A DNA stretch of 64,000 bases from Peronospora farinosa (GCA_947646735.1 CANTFK010000289.1:166532-230531); one strand, 5' to 3'. Shown: positions 10,413 through 21,083, numbered from the stretch's first letter. The notes: generated from the letters alone by a model not told the origin. Numbers and translations: made by a program.

Positions 10413-11253
10413 TCGTGCGCAAGGAAAACATGCTGTCGATGGCGTCTCCTACCAGTATGGTGGGAGTGGGTGATCTGACGGCCGGGCCCTGAGTTAAATT
10501 TGCGGCTACATGTGTAGCCTAAGAACTGGAATATTGAATGTTTGGCGCATAGCACTGTCGTTGTTTCCGCAATCGGCCTCGGGCCTTCAGCTTAGCGTAA
10601 TCGTAACGTATTTTCCGTTTCATTCGAACATCTGCCACACTGGCACTTGCGCAAAGAGTCCATATGCTACTCGAATGCCGCACATAATGTGCCCAATGGA
10701 CAAAGGCGCTATCGTCTTCATCTTCCGTTTGACCTGCGAACAGCAAGATAGGAGTTTCTTTCATGGGAGGGGCAGATGCACCACGTGCTTGCCTATCCAG
10801 GCGTGCCTTGTAATGGCTGGGGATGGTCTTAACTGGCTCTGGGAACCTTTGGCGAAGATCCATTCACGCGAAGAGCTCCTCGGGCGTAGTAGCCTCCGAT
10901 CGTAAGGAAAATATTTTCATCGAATGGCATGTGGCCGCTTTGAGACGCTCGTCAACGGATCGTGGGTCAAAGACTTAGTCTAGATGACCTTTTAGTTTGT
11001 TTATGACCTTTGCTGGTGTGCAGATCATACCTTCGTTTTTAACTTCTGTGTCTGTTTCTCGTCGAGCAAGTTCGCTATTGTAAAATTGGACGTTTTGCCA
11101 GGCGCTAAGCGCAATAAATTTAGTGTGTCAGCGACACCACGTTTAAGTAATTGAGTTCAATTCATGACGAGAGCCAACATTAGCCACAGGAGAGCTAAGC
11201 CTAGCCTCTTCGTCATCCATGCGTTTGTGTCGCTCTCGTAGTCAACCATTTCG

Positions 11254-11649
11254 TCAAGGATTTCCTCTTAGAAGGTGTTTCGAGTCTAGAACTCGGTGCG
11301 AGGCGTCATACACTCCATTGTCCAGCACAGCACTAACTGACTCAGTTAATGGCTCGGGACAATAGCGCTTCTCTTTCCTAGCGAAGGTGGGTTCATGACT
11401 CGCCAAAGCTTTGCTAGGTAAATCGCGCGTGGAGCCTAAGGTTTTGGATCTCCAATCGATCCATGGCTCATGGCGTTCCATCCAGGCCATACCAAGAATG
11501 AGATCATATCTCGGGTCCAAATTTAGGACAAGACAACGCTCAACGCTATTGAAGTCTAAGAACTTCACACCTAAGTTTAAAGGAACTTTAGGAACGGTAA
11601 CACGTACACCTGTCGCGGAAAAAGGTTGTACTGTATCCACCTTGCGCAT
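11254..11649 (-). pseudogene. Retropepsin-like fragment (family C-like)
   Basis: The C-terminal half of a retrotransposon protease is visible from DPRYDLILGMAWMERHEPW and IDWRSKTL, a stretch typical of Ty3/gypsy retropepsins in oomycetes and fungi. The catalytic D-S/T-G triplet would lie upstream, but it is not present in the open frame, which starts at MRKVDTVQPF after the region disrupted by the solo LTR. Not functional. Confidence 0.7.
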
Positions 11650-11819
11650 CTAGCGGCTCCGGATACAGCTAACTTCCTTCAAGGGAACAACATCGGAAAT
11701 AATTACCCGACGCCCCTAAGTCATTAAATTGACTATGGCTTTTTAAAGCCTTAATTGGCGACACAACCAACAACCTGGCTTGTATTCATGCTCCATAAAA
11801 GCTTCCACAAATCCACCTG

Positions 11820-12152
11820 TGTATCGGGGCTAGAACGTACCGTCACTAGTTCACACGTGCGCTTTAGGAATACTCAAGCCCAAGTTTTAGGTATTTAACA
11901 AATTCAACTCTGATTTTTCGTTTTGTATTAATTCGTACTAATTACAAAGATTTTGAAGTCGTAATAAATACGACAGTGTTCCCGCCTTTTGGGAACCACA
12001 CATTTTCATTATTGGTCCATATTGAGACTTTAAGACCCAATAATAAACCAATATTATATGGCCACGCTTTGCCCGCTATTCGGACACAGCACCTGCCTAC
12101 ATATGAAATTGTTTATTTATGTTAATGTTATGTGTGTAATCTCACCCATTAC
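11820..12152 (+). repeat. Solo LTR, family D
   Basis: A 333-bp LTR starting TGTATCGGGGCTAGAACG and ending CTCACCCATTACA, flanked by ACCTG (11,815-11,819) and ACCCG (12,153-12,157), a 5-bp target-site duplication with one change. The same LTR starts at 63,780 near the right window edge, and its first 32 bp recur at 30,904. Strand is nominal because the LTR has no attached coding region here. It was left by LTR-LTR recombination of a full element inserted between gag and protease. Confidence 0.85.
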
Positions 12153-12161
12153 AACCCGAGG

Positions 12162-13223
12162 CTAAGCCATTTTACCTCTACCTCCTAGAGGTTCGACAGG
12201 ACTTAGTTTTTCCCAGTAGGGCGCCTCGCGCCTACTGGGATCTGACGTTTTCCCCTGCCGTGCTAGCCTTTTGGCTGGGAGCAGGGTTACGGCTCTGCCG
12301 ATTTGAACGTCGCTTTCGCAACGGACAGCTAGGGCGGAGGTGCCTAGTATGTAACATCTACGGATGTTACCTTGCTGCTCTGCAGCTTGAAGCTCAGCTT
12401 CTTCAGCATGGCTGAGGTCTATGGGCTCGGCCCTATCAGAGGCATTTGAATTTATACCATGGTAGACCATAGCGAGCAAATTTGAATTTGAACTCAGCGT
12501 TAAACGCTATGCTCACTGCCTCTTCGAAAGTCAAAGGTTCGACACGAAAAACTTCTGTCCTGGCTACCCCAGTACGAAGTCCTTCCACGAAAATGGTTAC
12601 TCGGACTTTCCCTACCAGAGGGTCCTGCTGCTATGCAGCAATGAAAGCTCTCAACTCTTGGACATAGTCCGACAATTCTTTCTTACCCTGTCGGGTAGCT
12701 AAGAAGCGTGAGCGCACACGAGTAAGCCTGATTAGGCGGTGCAAACACGCAAGTTAATTGCTTTTTAGCATTTCCCATGTGGAAATTGCAGCGTTTACAG
12801 AGACATCGCTCGTTAGAGCCCACTCTCTAGCTCTTCCGACGAGCTTAGAAATGGCCAGGCCAACTCGTTGCTTAGCTGACACAAGCATGGCGGCATCCAT
12901 TGCCATTTCAACTTCTCGAATCCAGAGGAGAAGATTTTCTCCCTCCTTCCCTTCAAAGGTTTTAGCTTTTAAAACAAGAAAGCGAGTCTTTGTCTCTGGA
13001 TCGGGCACAGGCACTGGGATGTATTGCGTTGGCGCAGCTGACGCTGCCTGGTCGTGGGCCTGCCCGAGTAGCGTTTCTTCATCACGCATGAAGGCTTCAA
13101 GGTGAGTATTGAGGACCTCCGGGCCTTGGGCCAAAAGAACCTCGATTTGATCGGGCCCAACGAACGCAGATAATTATCTAGATCGAGTCGTTGCGCCTCA
13201 GAGAGTTGATTATAATTCTCCAT
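12162..13223 (-). pseudogene. Gag polyprotein, frameshifted (family C-like)
   Basis: Gag probably starts at 13,223 with MENYNQLSEAQRL. After a frameshift near 13,130 it continues as [16 protein letters not shown] and VGRAREWAL, which match the retrotransposon gag capsid region. The reading then passes a stop at 12,754 into LATRQGKKELSDYVQELRAF and FEEAVSIALNAEFKF, and ends as AEPIDLSHAEEAEL, the usual lead-in to a zinc knuckle. The knuckle cysteines themselves are scrambled. At least three disruptions make it non-functional. Confidence 0.75.
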
Positions 13224-13419
13224 CCTCACAGAGGGTCAGTCTTACAGACTCAGGGATAAGATTGACTACAAGTGCTACCTGTAGCGGAGCTACACAGCTT
13301 TAAAGTCAGAGGAAGATTTAATGGCTGAAAGCCTCGTAGTTCTATAGGCTAAATAAATTTACGGCTAAAAGCCACTTAGTGCTAAGGAACTGATTAAGCG
13401 ACCAAGAAGTCACCCTGTT

Positions 13420-13917
13420 GTAAGGAACTAAGGAAGGGACATTTGGTCTACATGCAATAGCTTAAGGCTCAGATAACCAACGCACAGAGTGCAAGAAAAA
13501 GATAGAAGCTTAGAGGTTCAGAGAACCAACACACGAAGTACACAAGAGAACAAGTCAGAACGACTTGAGATCTTTAACTCAAAATGAGAACTGATTTTAT
13601 CTATGTATTAAGATTTTTATGAATAGTCCTACTCTAAGTACCCTACACTAGATTAATTACTATAACAGTAATTATAATATGCAGACTTCGTTATTGGACG
13701 ATGTGTCGTCCAACATCTGTGTATGATGTACTTAGTACAGCGTTATCGATTTATCGAATCCTAATCGATAGGATACGCTATGACCGAATACCGTATCTTA
13801 ACGCTCGTACTTAATACCTCTCTAAAGAGAAGCCTCAAGAATACATTATATATAATATAGAAACTTCAACCGTAAACTTTCGATATGATGTTCCAACCGT
13901 CGTGTAACCCCGTTACA
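13420..13917 (-). repeat. Probable 5' LTR of the 10.5-13.9 kb element
   Basis: The right edge reads TAACCCCGTTACA, which on the minus strand gives TGTAACGGGG, the LTR start shared by families B and D. Between 13,230 and 13,420 lies a short leader with the repeated word pattern GGCT(A)AAAGCC. The left edge is uncertain; I place it near TGTTGTAAGG. No target-site duplication could be checked because the 3' LTR was not found. Confidence 0.4.
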
Positions 13918-15158
13918 GAATGTCTGGGCTGCTCACTCGCTCGGATCAATCTGCTTTCAGAAGAAAGTCCACTATCCTGGCTGGGGGCCTCTTACCACTA
14001 AGAAAAGCTAACGTTCCATTATGACATACTTCCTCCGCAGTGTCGACTTGTTATGCCTTTGTGGTCGGATCTCGGATTACAACTTGTTCAAACTTGCCTG
14101 GCTCCCTACGTGACCGTACGTATCCGGCCTAACTTTCGGACCGCTTTCCTTGCGATCCGCACGTTGCGCTACCTCTTGTAGCGCACACAGCAAAAATAAT
14201 TCCTCCCCCCTCTTTTATTTTGGCCCCTTCCCGATACAGTAAAAGGGCTCCAATTCTTCGGCTCTGCCCCCACCTCCAAATTTGTCGCCATGAGGGGCAC
14301 TGTGGGGTACAATGAAATTTATAATCTTGACCATGCCAGTGACCTCCATATACACGAGGTAGATAACGTTCCGCACAGCTGCTGGCTGTTCGACTACGCC
14401 TCACTGGTCGCGGGCTGTACATGCAAGCACGCCCCAAAGTACAATAATGAAGTTTACCTCTCCTAGTGTAAGGCTGCAGATCGTCAAGGCAAACCATTTA
14501 TAATTCAAGCCAAGTCAAAGGACTAGAAGTACGTTTTGCAACAGGTCGCGCATTTGATCAGTTCTCGCTTGGTAGCAGAAGTAACCTGCTTCAATTATAA
14601 CCGTGCCATTTGAAAAGAAATCCCGACTTCTTGCAACGACGGTTGATTATATATACAGATTTCGATTCATGAGGCAATGCAACAAGCTCCATCCAAATGT
14701 CAGCAGCATTGGCAGAACTACGTAGACGTTAGTAGGCATGGTCTTCAATCACAGATTCATACAGGCGATGTTTTGAAAAAGAGTTGACAAAATCCAGAAA
14801 GCATTCTAAGCATGTGTGCTTTGTTTATCATCGCGCTGCTGTAACGGGAATGTCTAAAATAGGATACCGATTAGGTAATAAGCTTTACTGAAATCCTTTT
14901 TCACTCAGTTAAGAGCTTTTTTGAGGCATGACGAACAGTGCAACAACATTGGAGCAGTCATTCCTTCAGTGTTGTCGGCTATGCGGTACGAGGAGCAGCT
15001 CCGACCATCTTTTTCTTCCATCGGTACCATCGATAACAAAGTTATCGAAGCTCAATCGTATCTACATCACACTCGGTTTCAGCCAGACCCCCTTCAGGTT
15101 ATCGCGTTGAACCATCATCGGTAACGAAACAAACCCCCAGACAGAGACAGTCTGGTTG
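13918..15158. other. Intergenic, no gene recognised
   Basis: The stretch holds short frames only. The longest, on the minus strand at 14,129-14,497, is Arg/Ser/Cys-rich and matches no family I know. It probably contains retroelement debris on its left side and the 3' flank of the nucleoporin gene on its right. Confidence 0.5.
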
Positions 15159-18100
15159 CTATTGCGGCGATTGCACGTTCGCTGTGTCGCCTTCATCTCT
15201 CTTATGGTCACAGGGTAGTCTGGTGCGCTCACTCTGATCACAAACCGCCATACTTTCAACGAACGCCAGAGCTACAGCGCTTTCACGGAAGCCATGCAGC
15301 AGATCCCGGCAATGATCCTGATCCAGCGCATTGTACACACCGTAGTGGTCGCCGGCCACTACGTCTGCAACTTCCATTGACTTTTCTAGCAGAGGTCGGG
15401 CAAGCTCAGCCTTGGCATCCTCTGGATAATGGCTCAAACGCATGATCGTCTTGGCTGACTCGAGCTGGATAAAGTGCAGATTGAACACTAGAGGCGGCAA
15501 ACAACGCCTCCGAATAGCAACATCCTCATTAGCATCGTTAGAACAGCCCAGAAGCCATCCGTTTTCAAAGTGTAGCACCTCCAACATTGCCGCTGCCGAC
15601 CGTGACACATGGAGCATTAAATCATCCAGGTAATCCTTCTCCTTGCTGTACAGTGATAGCACCTCCGCACCAGAATTGTTAATGCAATTTCTCCACAGAT
15701 CAAACTGTGTAGAAGCCTGAACATATGCGCGCCAGCAAAGGAACTCGCGCATGGCCCGCTTAATCTCGTCGTCTGCCCGAAGCAATTGGGTATCACAATT
15801 CATTTCTAAAGCTCCAATCAAGTCCTTCGGTAAGCTCTCCTCGACGAGCTCCTTCACAGCAGCAAATTTTCCCTCAAGAAGAAACTGTCGCGTAAGCAAA
15901 TTTGCACGGATCAACATTTCTGCCCGGTGTTCGGGGTAGAAGCACAAGATCCCAATCGTCCGGATTCGCCTCCTGTCGATGTCTGTCGTTGGAACGTCAG
16001 AAGACACGAGTTCTCCTTTCTTTTGTTGCTGTTGTTGAGCCACCAATCGATATCTGTCACACAGACGCTCGACTACAACTTGCAACACTGTCGACAATAC
16101 ATCCATACCAGCGTTTTCCACAATTCGCTTGACGCAAAGCTCACGCTCTAAAGTATCTTCGACCGAAGACAGCATCTGCACATAGATTTCAATCGCACCT
16201 ACTGTAGGGAGCCGAGAGGCATAAATTGGTACAAACTGCAGCTGTTGATGCTTCACCAAATGCCGAATGTATAGCTTCACAATCATGTGGCCCGCCTGCT
16301 CGTCAAACTGTTCACCAGTGAAGCTGGCGAACATGATAAAGTGGGCGGCAAAACGAAGAAATATCGAAGAAATTTCATCTGACTTTATCGTCGAGTCCAG
16401 CTGCAAGTCCCAGTGGTATGAATCGTCCTTCGGGTTCAGCAGAAGCGTGTCCAAAACGCTCGATACAATGTACTGAAACTTTGCTGTAACCAACTTGGCC
16501 TGGATTTGGCGGTGAGGTTGGTTGGCCTGCATGCGGACAAGCTCGCTTTGACTACCTCGCAGCTCGTCAAACAGCATGTCCAGGTCCGCTTGGTAGCGCT
16601 TTAAATACTTCGTCTTTTCTAGCAAACTCGAGAAATGACGTAGATAGTGGGCGTTACTGCCAACGATCAGCTGAGACGACTGCATCTTCACCTTCAGAAG
16701 CTTGAACATGATTTCGTCGAGTTGCTGTTCGGTGATTCCCTGCAAAAAAGCCCAGCAGTGGTCTTCCCAGCTCTCGCATAGTGAGCTCTTTGTCATAATC
16801 GGAATGTTGCCACTCAATGCTGCATAAATAAGTTCCTCGTACTTCTTTGCAAGTAAGCTGTTGCTCTTGAGTACTTTTCTGTCAGCAGCTTGCTCTGACA
16901 AGCGCCAGCACATTGATTTCCAAAGTACACGGAGCGGATTTCCCCATCGCTCCACCTGCAAATCTTTGCGCTCGTTCGTTTCACTCGCGCCAACAAAGTT
17001 ACCTCCCGAGAGGCTTGCCGCTCTCCACGGCTGCCCTGAACGGATACACAGATCAATTGCATCGCTCATTCGTCCTGCACGGATAAACAACCAGACAGCC
17101 TTCATCAACTCCGCTTCGTCCTCCATGTCATCGGGCAGAATGCGGTCATCCCCGTCGCGCAACACTGCATCAGGGTCCATGTTAATCCCTTCTCCCGAGA
17201 AAACATTCTTCCGCATCATTCTCAACGTGCGCGATCCGCTAGCTCCACGCTTGTCGCTAATGTTTAATGTGCTCTCCAGTGCTATGCTCTCCAGCCACGT
17301 CATCACCGCCTTCTGGACCTTGAACGTTTCATTACGTGTTTCCAGTAGCCGCACTGCGTCGTCCTCCACCATCTCGAACTGCAGTTCCTCTGCCCCTGCA
17401 TCGAGCATCATTGATCTGTCTTCTCCATCTGATAGCTTCTTACTCGTACGGCACACCTGTCGTAGCTCAAACAGCAGTCTCCAAGTGTTGCGTTCGTCGC
17501 GCAGCTCAGTAATGTCGTTTTGTAGCCGTTCTTGCGCCATCATGGACGTTCCACGAGTGTTCCAGTTGCCTGGAAGTGCAGCCTCAAGCTTTTCCAGCCT
17601 CGTCTGCAAGACATCAATGTATCCAATCAGCAGCTTCTCACAGTACAGATCCGAGTCCTCCACACGCTCCAAGTTGTCGTAAAAGTCCGCCACCATCTCT
17701 GCAAAAAAAGCTTCTTCCGGTCGCACATGACGTGAGAATAAGGCACCTCTGGACGACGGCACATTGCCAAGAGACAGCGAATGATTGAACGTTGCCAATT
17801 GATGCATCACCTCATCATTGCTAGGCTGCTCCTGTTGATACACGGAAGAAATCGAAGAGATGGACAGCTTGGGGTCTGGGCGTTGCGTCTTCTTGCCACT
17901 TCGGCTAAAAAAACTATTCGCGACTGTAGTGGCCTTGACAATGTGTATAGCCCCTTCAAAGCCCACGCCGCAGTCTACGACGAGCCACGCGTCCTCCACG
18001 ACCTGTCCACCAAACATGACGCGAGCGTCTCTGGCTGGAAGGCCTAAAGCCCTCGCTGAATCTCTGCATTCACATAGAGCGTGTTTCAAGTCTCTTACTG

Positions 18101-18464
18101 TAGTAATACGAGGGTCCACGTCCACAAACTCCGTCGATTGGTCGGGGAATACACCCTTAACGTGCAGGAGACCGTGATGTACCGACGGGTGGACCACAGG
18201 ATCCAGTACACGCGTGTCATTGTTTTCCGTCTCATCTCTTGCTGCCACATTGACATCGTCAGGGATACCAAAGTTTGTCGATGTAGACGAGAAGTGGAAG
18301 CTCTCGGAGCTCGGGGCTAATGAACTGTCTGGTATGAGGCCTGCAGTAAGAGTCGGCGCGTCACCTAGAGACGCCAGAAGACTTAAGGACTGGTCCGCGT
18401 TGTCCATTAGACGCTGCACGGCTGCATTACGTCGCGCTCTGTCGGACGAAGACCGCCCTGTCAT
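15159..18464 (-). CDS. NUP107: Nup107/Nup84-like nucleoporin with N-terminal ubiquitin-like segment
   Basis: A single-exon 1,101-residue protein. Residues about 455-510 carry the family hallmark: WLFIRAGRMSDAIDLC followed by GQPWRAASL and, soon after, WGNPLRVLWKSMCW. Nup107 is an alpha-helical scaffold of the Y-complex that forms the outer rings of the nuclear pore, and the rest of the protein is helical as expected. The length fits the family. Residues 98-178 are unusual: TVRDLKHAL, RDARVMFGGQVVEDAW and GAIHIVKA follow the pattern of a ubiquitin-like fold, which Nup107 normally lacks. The first ATG at 18,464 is 174 bp from the divergent ArgRS start. The final residues after VESMAVCD are hydrophilic, and a small 3' intron cannot be excluded. 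Confidence 0.85.
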   Translation of the reverse strand: MTGRSSSDRARRNAAVQRLMDNADQSLSLLASLGDAPTLTAGLIPDSSLAPSSESFHFSSTSTNFGIPDDVNVAARDETENNDTRVLDPVVHPSVHHGLLHVKGVFPDQSTEFVDVDPRITTVRDLKHALCECRDSARALGLPARDARVMFGGQVVEDAWLVVDCGVGFEGAIHIVKATTVANSFFSRSGKKTQRPDPKLSISSISSVYQQEQPSNDEVMHQLATFNHSLSLGNVPSSRGALFSRHVRPEEAFFAEMVADFYDNLERVEDSDLYCEKLLIGYIDVLQTRLEKLEAALPGNWNTRGTSMMAQERLQNDITELRDERNTWRLLFELRQVCRTSKKLSDGEDRSMMLDAGAEELQFEMVEDDAVRLLETRNETFKVQKAVMTWLESIALESTLNISDKRGASGSRTLRMMRKNVFSGEGINMDPDAVLRDGDDRILPDDMEDEAELMKAVWLFIRAGRMSDAIDLCIRSGQPWRAASLSGGNFVGASETNERKDLQVERWGNPLRVLWKSMCWRLSEQAADRKVLKSNSLLAKKYEELIYAALSGNIPIMTKSSLCESWEDHCWAFLQGITEQQLDEIMFKLLKVKMQSSQLIVGSNAHYLRHFSSLLEKTKYLKRYQADLDMLFDELRGSQSELVRMQANQPHRQIQAKLVTAKFQYIVSSVLDTLLLNPKDDSYHWDLQLDSTIKSDEISSIFLRFAAHFIMFASFTGEQFDEQAGHMIVKLYIRHLVKHQQLQFVPIYASRLPTVGAIEIYVQMLSSVEDTLERELCVKRIVENAGMDVLSTVLQVVVERLCDRYRLVAQQQQQKKGELVSSDVPTTDIDRRRIRTIGILCFYPEHRAEMLIRANLLTRQFLLEGKFAAVKELVEESLPKDLIGALEMNCDTQLLRADDEIKRAMREFLCWRAYVQASTQFDLWRNCINNSGAEVLSLYSKEKDYLDDLMLHVSRSAAAMLEVLHFENGWLLGCSNDANEDVAIRRRCLPPLVFNLHFIQLESAKTIMRLSHYPEDAKAELARPLLEKSMEVADVVAGDHYGVYNALDQDHCRDLLHGFRESAVALAFVESMAVCDQSERTRLPCDHKRDEGDTANVQSPQ

Positions 18465-18638
18465 TGATAAATTTTAATAAGTGAGGGGACTACTTCCTCC
18501 GTACATGTCGTATTATAACGCCCTCGACAAAACATAAAGACAGAACAAAATAGTGATTTATCTTCTGTCATTTACAGTACAGAGACCTTCCTAGCCAGTC
18601 AGCACATAGTTGGATCCCGTCCACCTCTTCTTCTGACC
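18465..18638. promoter_or_regulatory. Divergent promoter between NUP107 and ArgRS
   Basis: Only 174 bp separate the two start codons, so both promoters must share this interval. A CTGTCATTTACAG stretch around 18,566 resembles the oomycete initiator core TCATTT on the ArgRS strand, followed by pyrimidine-rich sequence before the ATG. No TATA box is obvious. Paired regulation of the two housekeeping genes is plausible but inferred. Confidence 0.45.
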
Positions 18639-21083
18639 ATGCAGCTCCTGATTGGCAAGAAACCAGGCGATGAGGAGCTCAAGTGCTTCTTGACACTTTC
18701 ACTTACGAATACTGCCTTCTCCGTGGGTGTTGCGGACAAAAAATATGCGAGTTACGGCCCACAATTGGCCGTCAAACCGGAAGTTGAGCTGCTCTTTTCG
18801 GCGAATGCCATCTGTCGCTACGTAGCCGCAACTGCCGACCAGCTGCAGAGTGACGATTTGGCCGTGGATGAGTGGATGGAATGGGAGGCCAATACACTGT
18901 CTCCATGGCTGCGCGTGGCCAAGGCGGCCAGCAGCAACAAGTCCGGCGAGCTGGCCGGCGAGCTGGTCGCCATGCTGGAAGCCAAAGAAGAGGCTCGCTC
19001 CAAGAACAGCGGTGACTTGCAATTCCTCTTTGGCTCGGAGCTCTCTCTGGCTGACGTTGTGGCCGGCGTTACGCTACGCGCCGCCTTCAAGCTTATTAAG
19101 GAGCAGAAGGAAGAGGCCGCAGTGCTCCAGACCTTCCGCAAGTACGTGACTCGGCTTTTCGACCGCGCTGACGTTGCTAAGGGCGTGGCCAGCATGAAGA
19201 ACGCCGGCAAGAAGAGCAAGAGCGTTGCTCCTGGCGCAGCCTCCGGCACTCCGGCCGCGGCTGTCAAGAACGTCATGCGCTCCACGTTCAAGCTGGACCA
19301 AAATCTGGAGCAAGGCCTGACCTTTCACAATATTTTGGAAGTGGTCGAGTGTATTTTTGACGCCGCCATTAAGACGGGGTACCCTGGTCTGACAATCCCA
19401 CCTGTGGAGGTTACACGCACCAACGTCAAAAACGCAAAGTTTGGCGACTACCAGTGCAACTCGGCCATGTCCATCTTTACGGCGCTTAATGGTACGCCCC
19501 ACGCTGCGCGCTCGCCGCGAGATGTCGCCAATACTATTATTGCTGCCATGCCTGAGACGTGTGTGCTGGACCGCTTGAGTGTTGCTGGCGCGGGTTTTAT
19601 AAACGCCTTTTTGACCAAAGACTTCGTGGCCAAGCGACTGCAAAACGTGCTGGTGAATGGTGTGCAGCCGGCCCCGCAGAAGCAACAGACGATTGTTGTT
19701 GACTTCTCGTCTCCTAACATTGCCAAAGACATGCACGTGGGTCACCTGCGTTCCACGATCATTGGCGACACCATGTGCCGAATTCTTGAGTTCCAAGGTC
19801 ACGACGTGAAACGCATTAACCACGTCGGTGACTGGGGTACTCAGTTCGGCATGCTGATATGCCATCTCACAGAGACGTACCCGAACTGGGAGTCGGAGAT
19901 GCCCAACGTGACGGACCTGACGAAGCTATACAAGGCCGCGAAGGAGCGCTTCGACGTCGATGCCGAGTTTCATGAGCGATCCAAGGCGCAGGTCGTGCTG
20001 CTCCAATCCGGTGACGAAAAATCTCGCAAGGTCTGGACAACTCTGTGCGACATCAGTCGCCGTGAGTTTCAAAAGGTGTACGACCGTCTGTGTGTGTCAC
20101 TGAAGGAAATGGGCGAGTCGTTCTACAACCCGATCATCCCGAGTGTTCTGGACAAGCTGCGAGCCAATGGCCTCATGGAGGAGAGCAATGGTGCTGAGGT
20201 AGTGTTCACCAAGGTATACAAGCAGCCGTTTCTGCTGGTGAAGAGTGATGGCTCATATCTGTATGCTACGACGGATATCGCTGCTCTGTGGTATCGTTTG
20301 CACGAGATGAAGGCCGACCGCGTTATCTACTACACGGACTATACGCAAAAGGACCATTTCAACCTGCTGTTTGAAGTGGGCCGCATGTCAGGTATCTATG
20401 ACCCGACCAAGCAGCGCGCGGACCACGTTGGATTCGGCACGGTGAATGACGAGTCAGGCAAGCGCTTTAAGACGCGCTCGGGTGAGGTCGTGCGCCTGGT
20501 AGAGCTGTTGGATGAGGCCAAGGTTCGTATGAAGGCGCAGCTCGTGGAGCGTATCGAGGCCGGGCAGACGTCGCTGCCCATGGACGAGGTTGACGCTGCT
20601 GCTGAGAAGCTGGGGTACGGTGCCGTCAAATACTTTGACCTGCGCCAGAGCCCTACGTCCAACTACATCTTTAGCTTCGATCGCATGCTGTCGACGAACG
20701 GTGACACGGCTGTGTACCTCATGTTTGCATACGCCCGTCTGTCCTCGATTATCCGGAAGTCCGGTGTTGACATGGCTGCACTCGTGGCGCAGCAGCAGAA
20801 GGATGGTAATGTATTGAAGCCGGAACACCCAACAGAACAGGCTTTGGTCATCGAGCTACTCCAGCTGCAAGACGTGATCGGATTCATCAACAAGGACCTG
20901 AACTCCAATCGACTGTGCAGTTACCTGTACACGATCTCAGAGAAGGTGCAGACGTTCGTCACGGCGTGCCGTGTGCTAGGTAGCGAGGAGCAGAGCAGCC
21001 GTCTGCTGCTATGTGACGCCACACTCAAGGTCATGAAGACGTGCTTTTCGTTGCTTGGCATTGACCCGCTGGACCAGATATAA
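18639..21083 (+). CDS. RARS: Cytosolic arginyl-tRNA synthetase with GST-like N-terminal domain
   Basis: An 814-residue, intron-free protein. It charges tRNA-Arg with arginine using ATP. The class I HIGH motif is HVGHL at 366-370 within SPNIAKDMHVGHLRST, followed by INHVGDWGTQFGMLI, a signature of ArgRS. The anticodon-binding DALR-type domain is seen from YLMFAYARLSSIIRKSG to the C-terminus LLGIDPLDQI, so the protein is complete. Residues about 1-185 are not the usual ArgRS N-terminus: FSANAICRYVAA, LAVDEWMEWEANTLSPW and SLADVVAGVTLRAAF follow the pattern of the GST C-terminal-like domains found on MetRS, ValRS and EF1-gamma. A Lys/Ser/Ala linker (186-212) joins this to the Arg_tRNA N-like domain. 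Such domains usually mediate multi-synthetase complex assembly. Confidence 0.95.
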   Translation: MQLLIGKKPGDEELKCFLTLSLTNTAFSVGVADKKYASYGPQLAVKPEVELLFSANAICRYVAATADQLQSDDLAVDEWMEWEANTLSPWLRVAKAASSNKSGELAGELVAMLEAKEEARSKNSGDLQFLFGSELSLADVVAGVTLRAAFKLIKEQKEEAAVLQTFRKYVTRLFDRADVAKGVASMKNAGKKSKSVAPGAASGTPAAAVKNVMRSTFKLDQNLEQGLTFHNILEVVECIFDAAIKTGYPGLTIPPVEVTRTNVKNAKFGDYQCNSAMSIFTALNGTPHAARSPRDVANTIIAAMPETCVLDRLSVAGAGFINAFLTKDFVAKRLQNVLVNGVQPAPQKQQTIVVDFSSPNIAKDMHVGHLRSTIIGDTMCRILEFQGHDVKRINHVGDWGTQFGMLICHLTETYPNWESEMPNVTDLTKLYKAAKERFDVDAEFHERSKAQVVLLQSGDEKSRKVWTTLCDISRREFQKVYDRLCVSLKEMGESFYNPIIPSVLDKLRANGLMEESNGAEVVFTKVYKQPFLLVKSDGSYLYATTDIAALWYRLHEMKADRVIYYTDYTQKDHFNLLFEVGRMSGIYDPTKQRADHVGFGTVNDESGKRFKTRSGEVVRLVELLDEAKVRMKAQLVERIEAGQTSLPMDEVDAAAEKLGYGAVKYFDLRQSPTSNYIFSFDRMLSTNGDTAVYLMFAYARLSSIIRKSGVDMAALVAQQQKDGNVLKPEHPTEQALVIELLQLQDVIGFINKDLNSNRLCSYLYTISEKVQTFVTACRVLGSEEQSSRLLLCDATLKVMKTCFSLLGIDPLDQI

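Larger units (their letters stand above)
10519..13917 (-). mobile_element. Ty3/gypsy remnant with gag and protease (family C-like)
   Basis: On the minus strand an LTR-like region, gag, and protease can be recognised in that order, with reverse transcriptase and everything beyond missing. A further short frame at 10,519-10,863 may belong to the protease-RT linker but shows no motif. A solo LTR of family D sits between gag and protease. The facing plus-strand integrase fragment ends about 100 bp away; the two have opposite orientation and need not be one element. Confidence 0.65.

Noticed and set aside
14129..14497. Arg/Ser/Cys-rich minus-strand frame of 122 codons.
   Set aside because: No domain, and a neighbouring frame looks equally protein-like, so coding cannot be supported.
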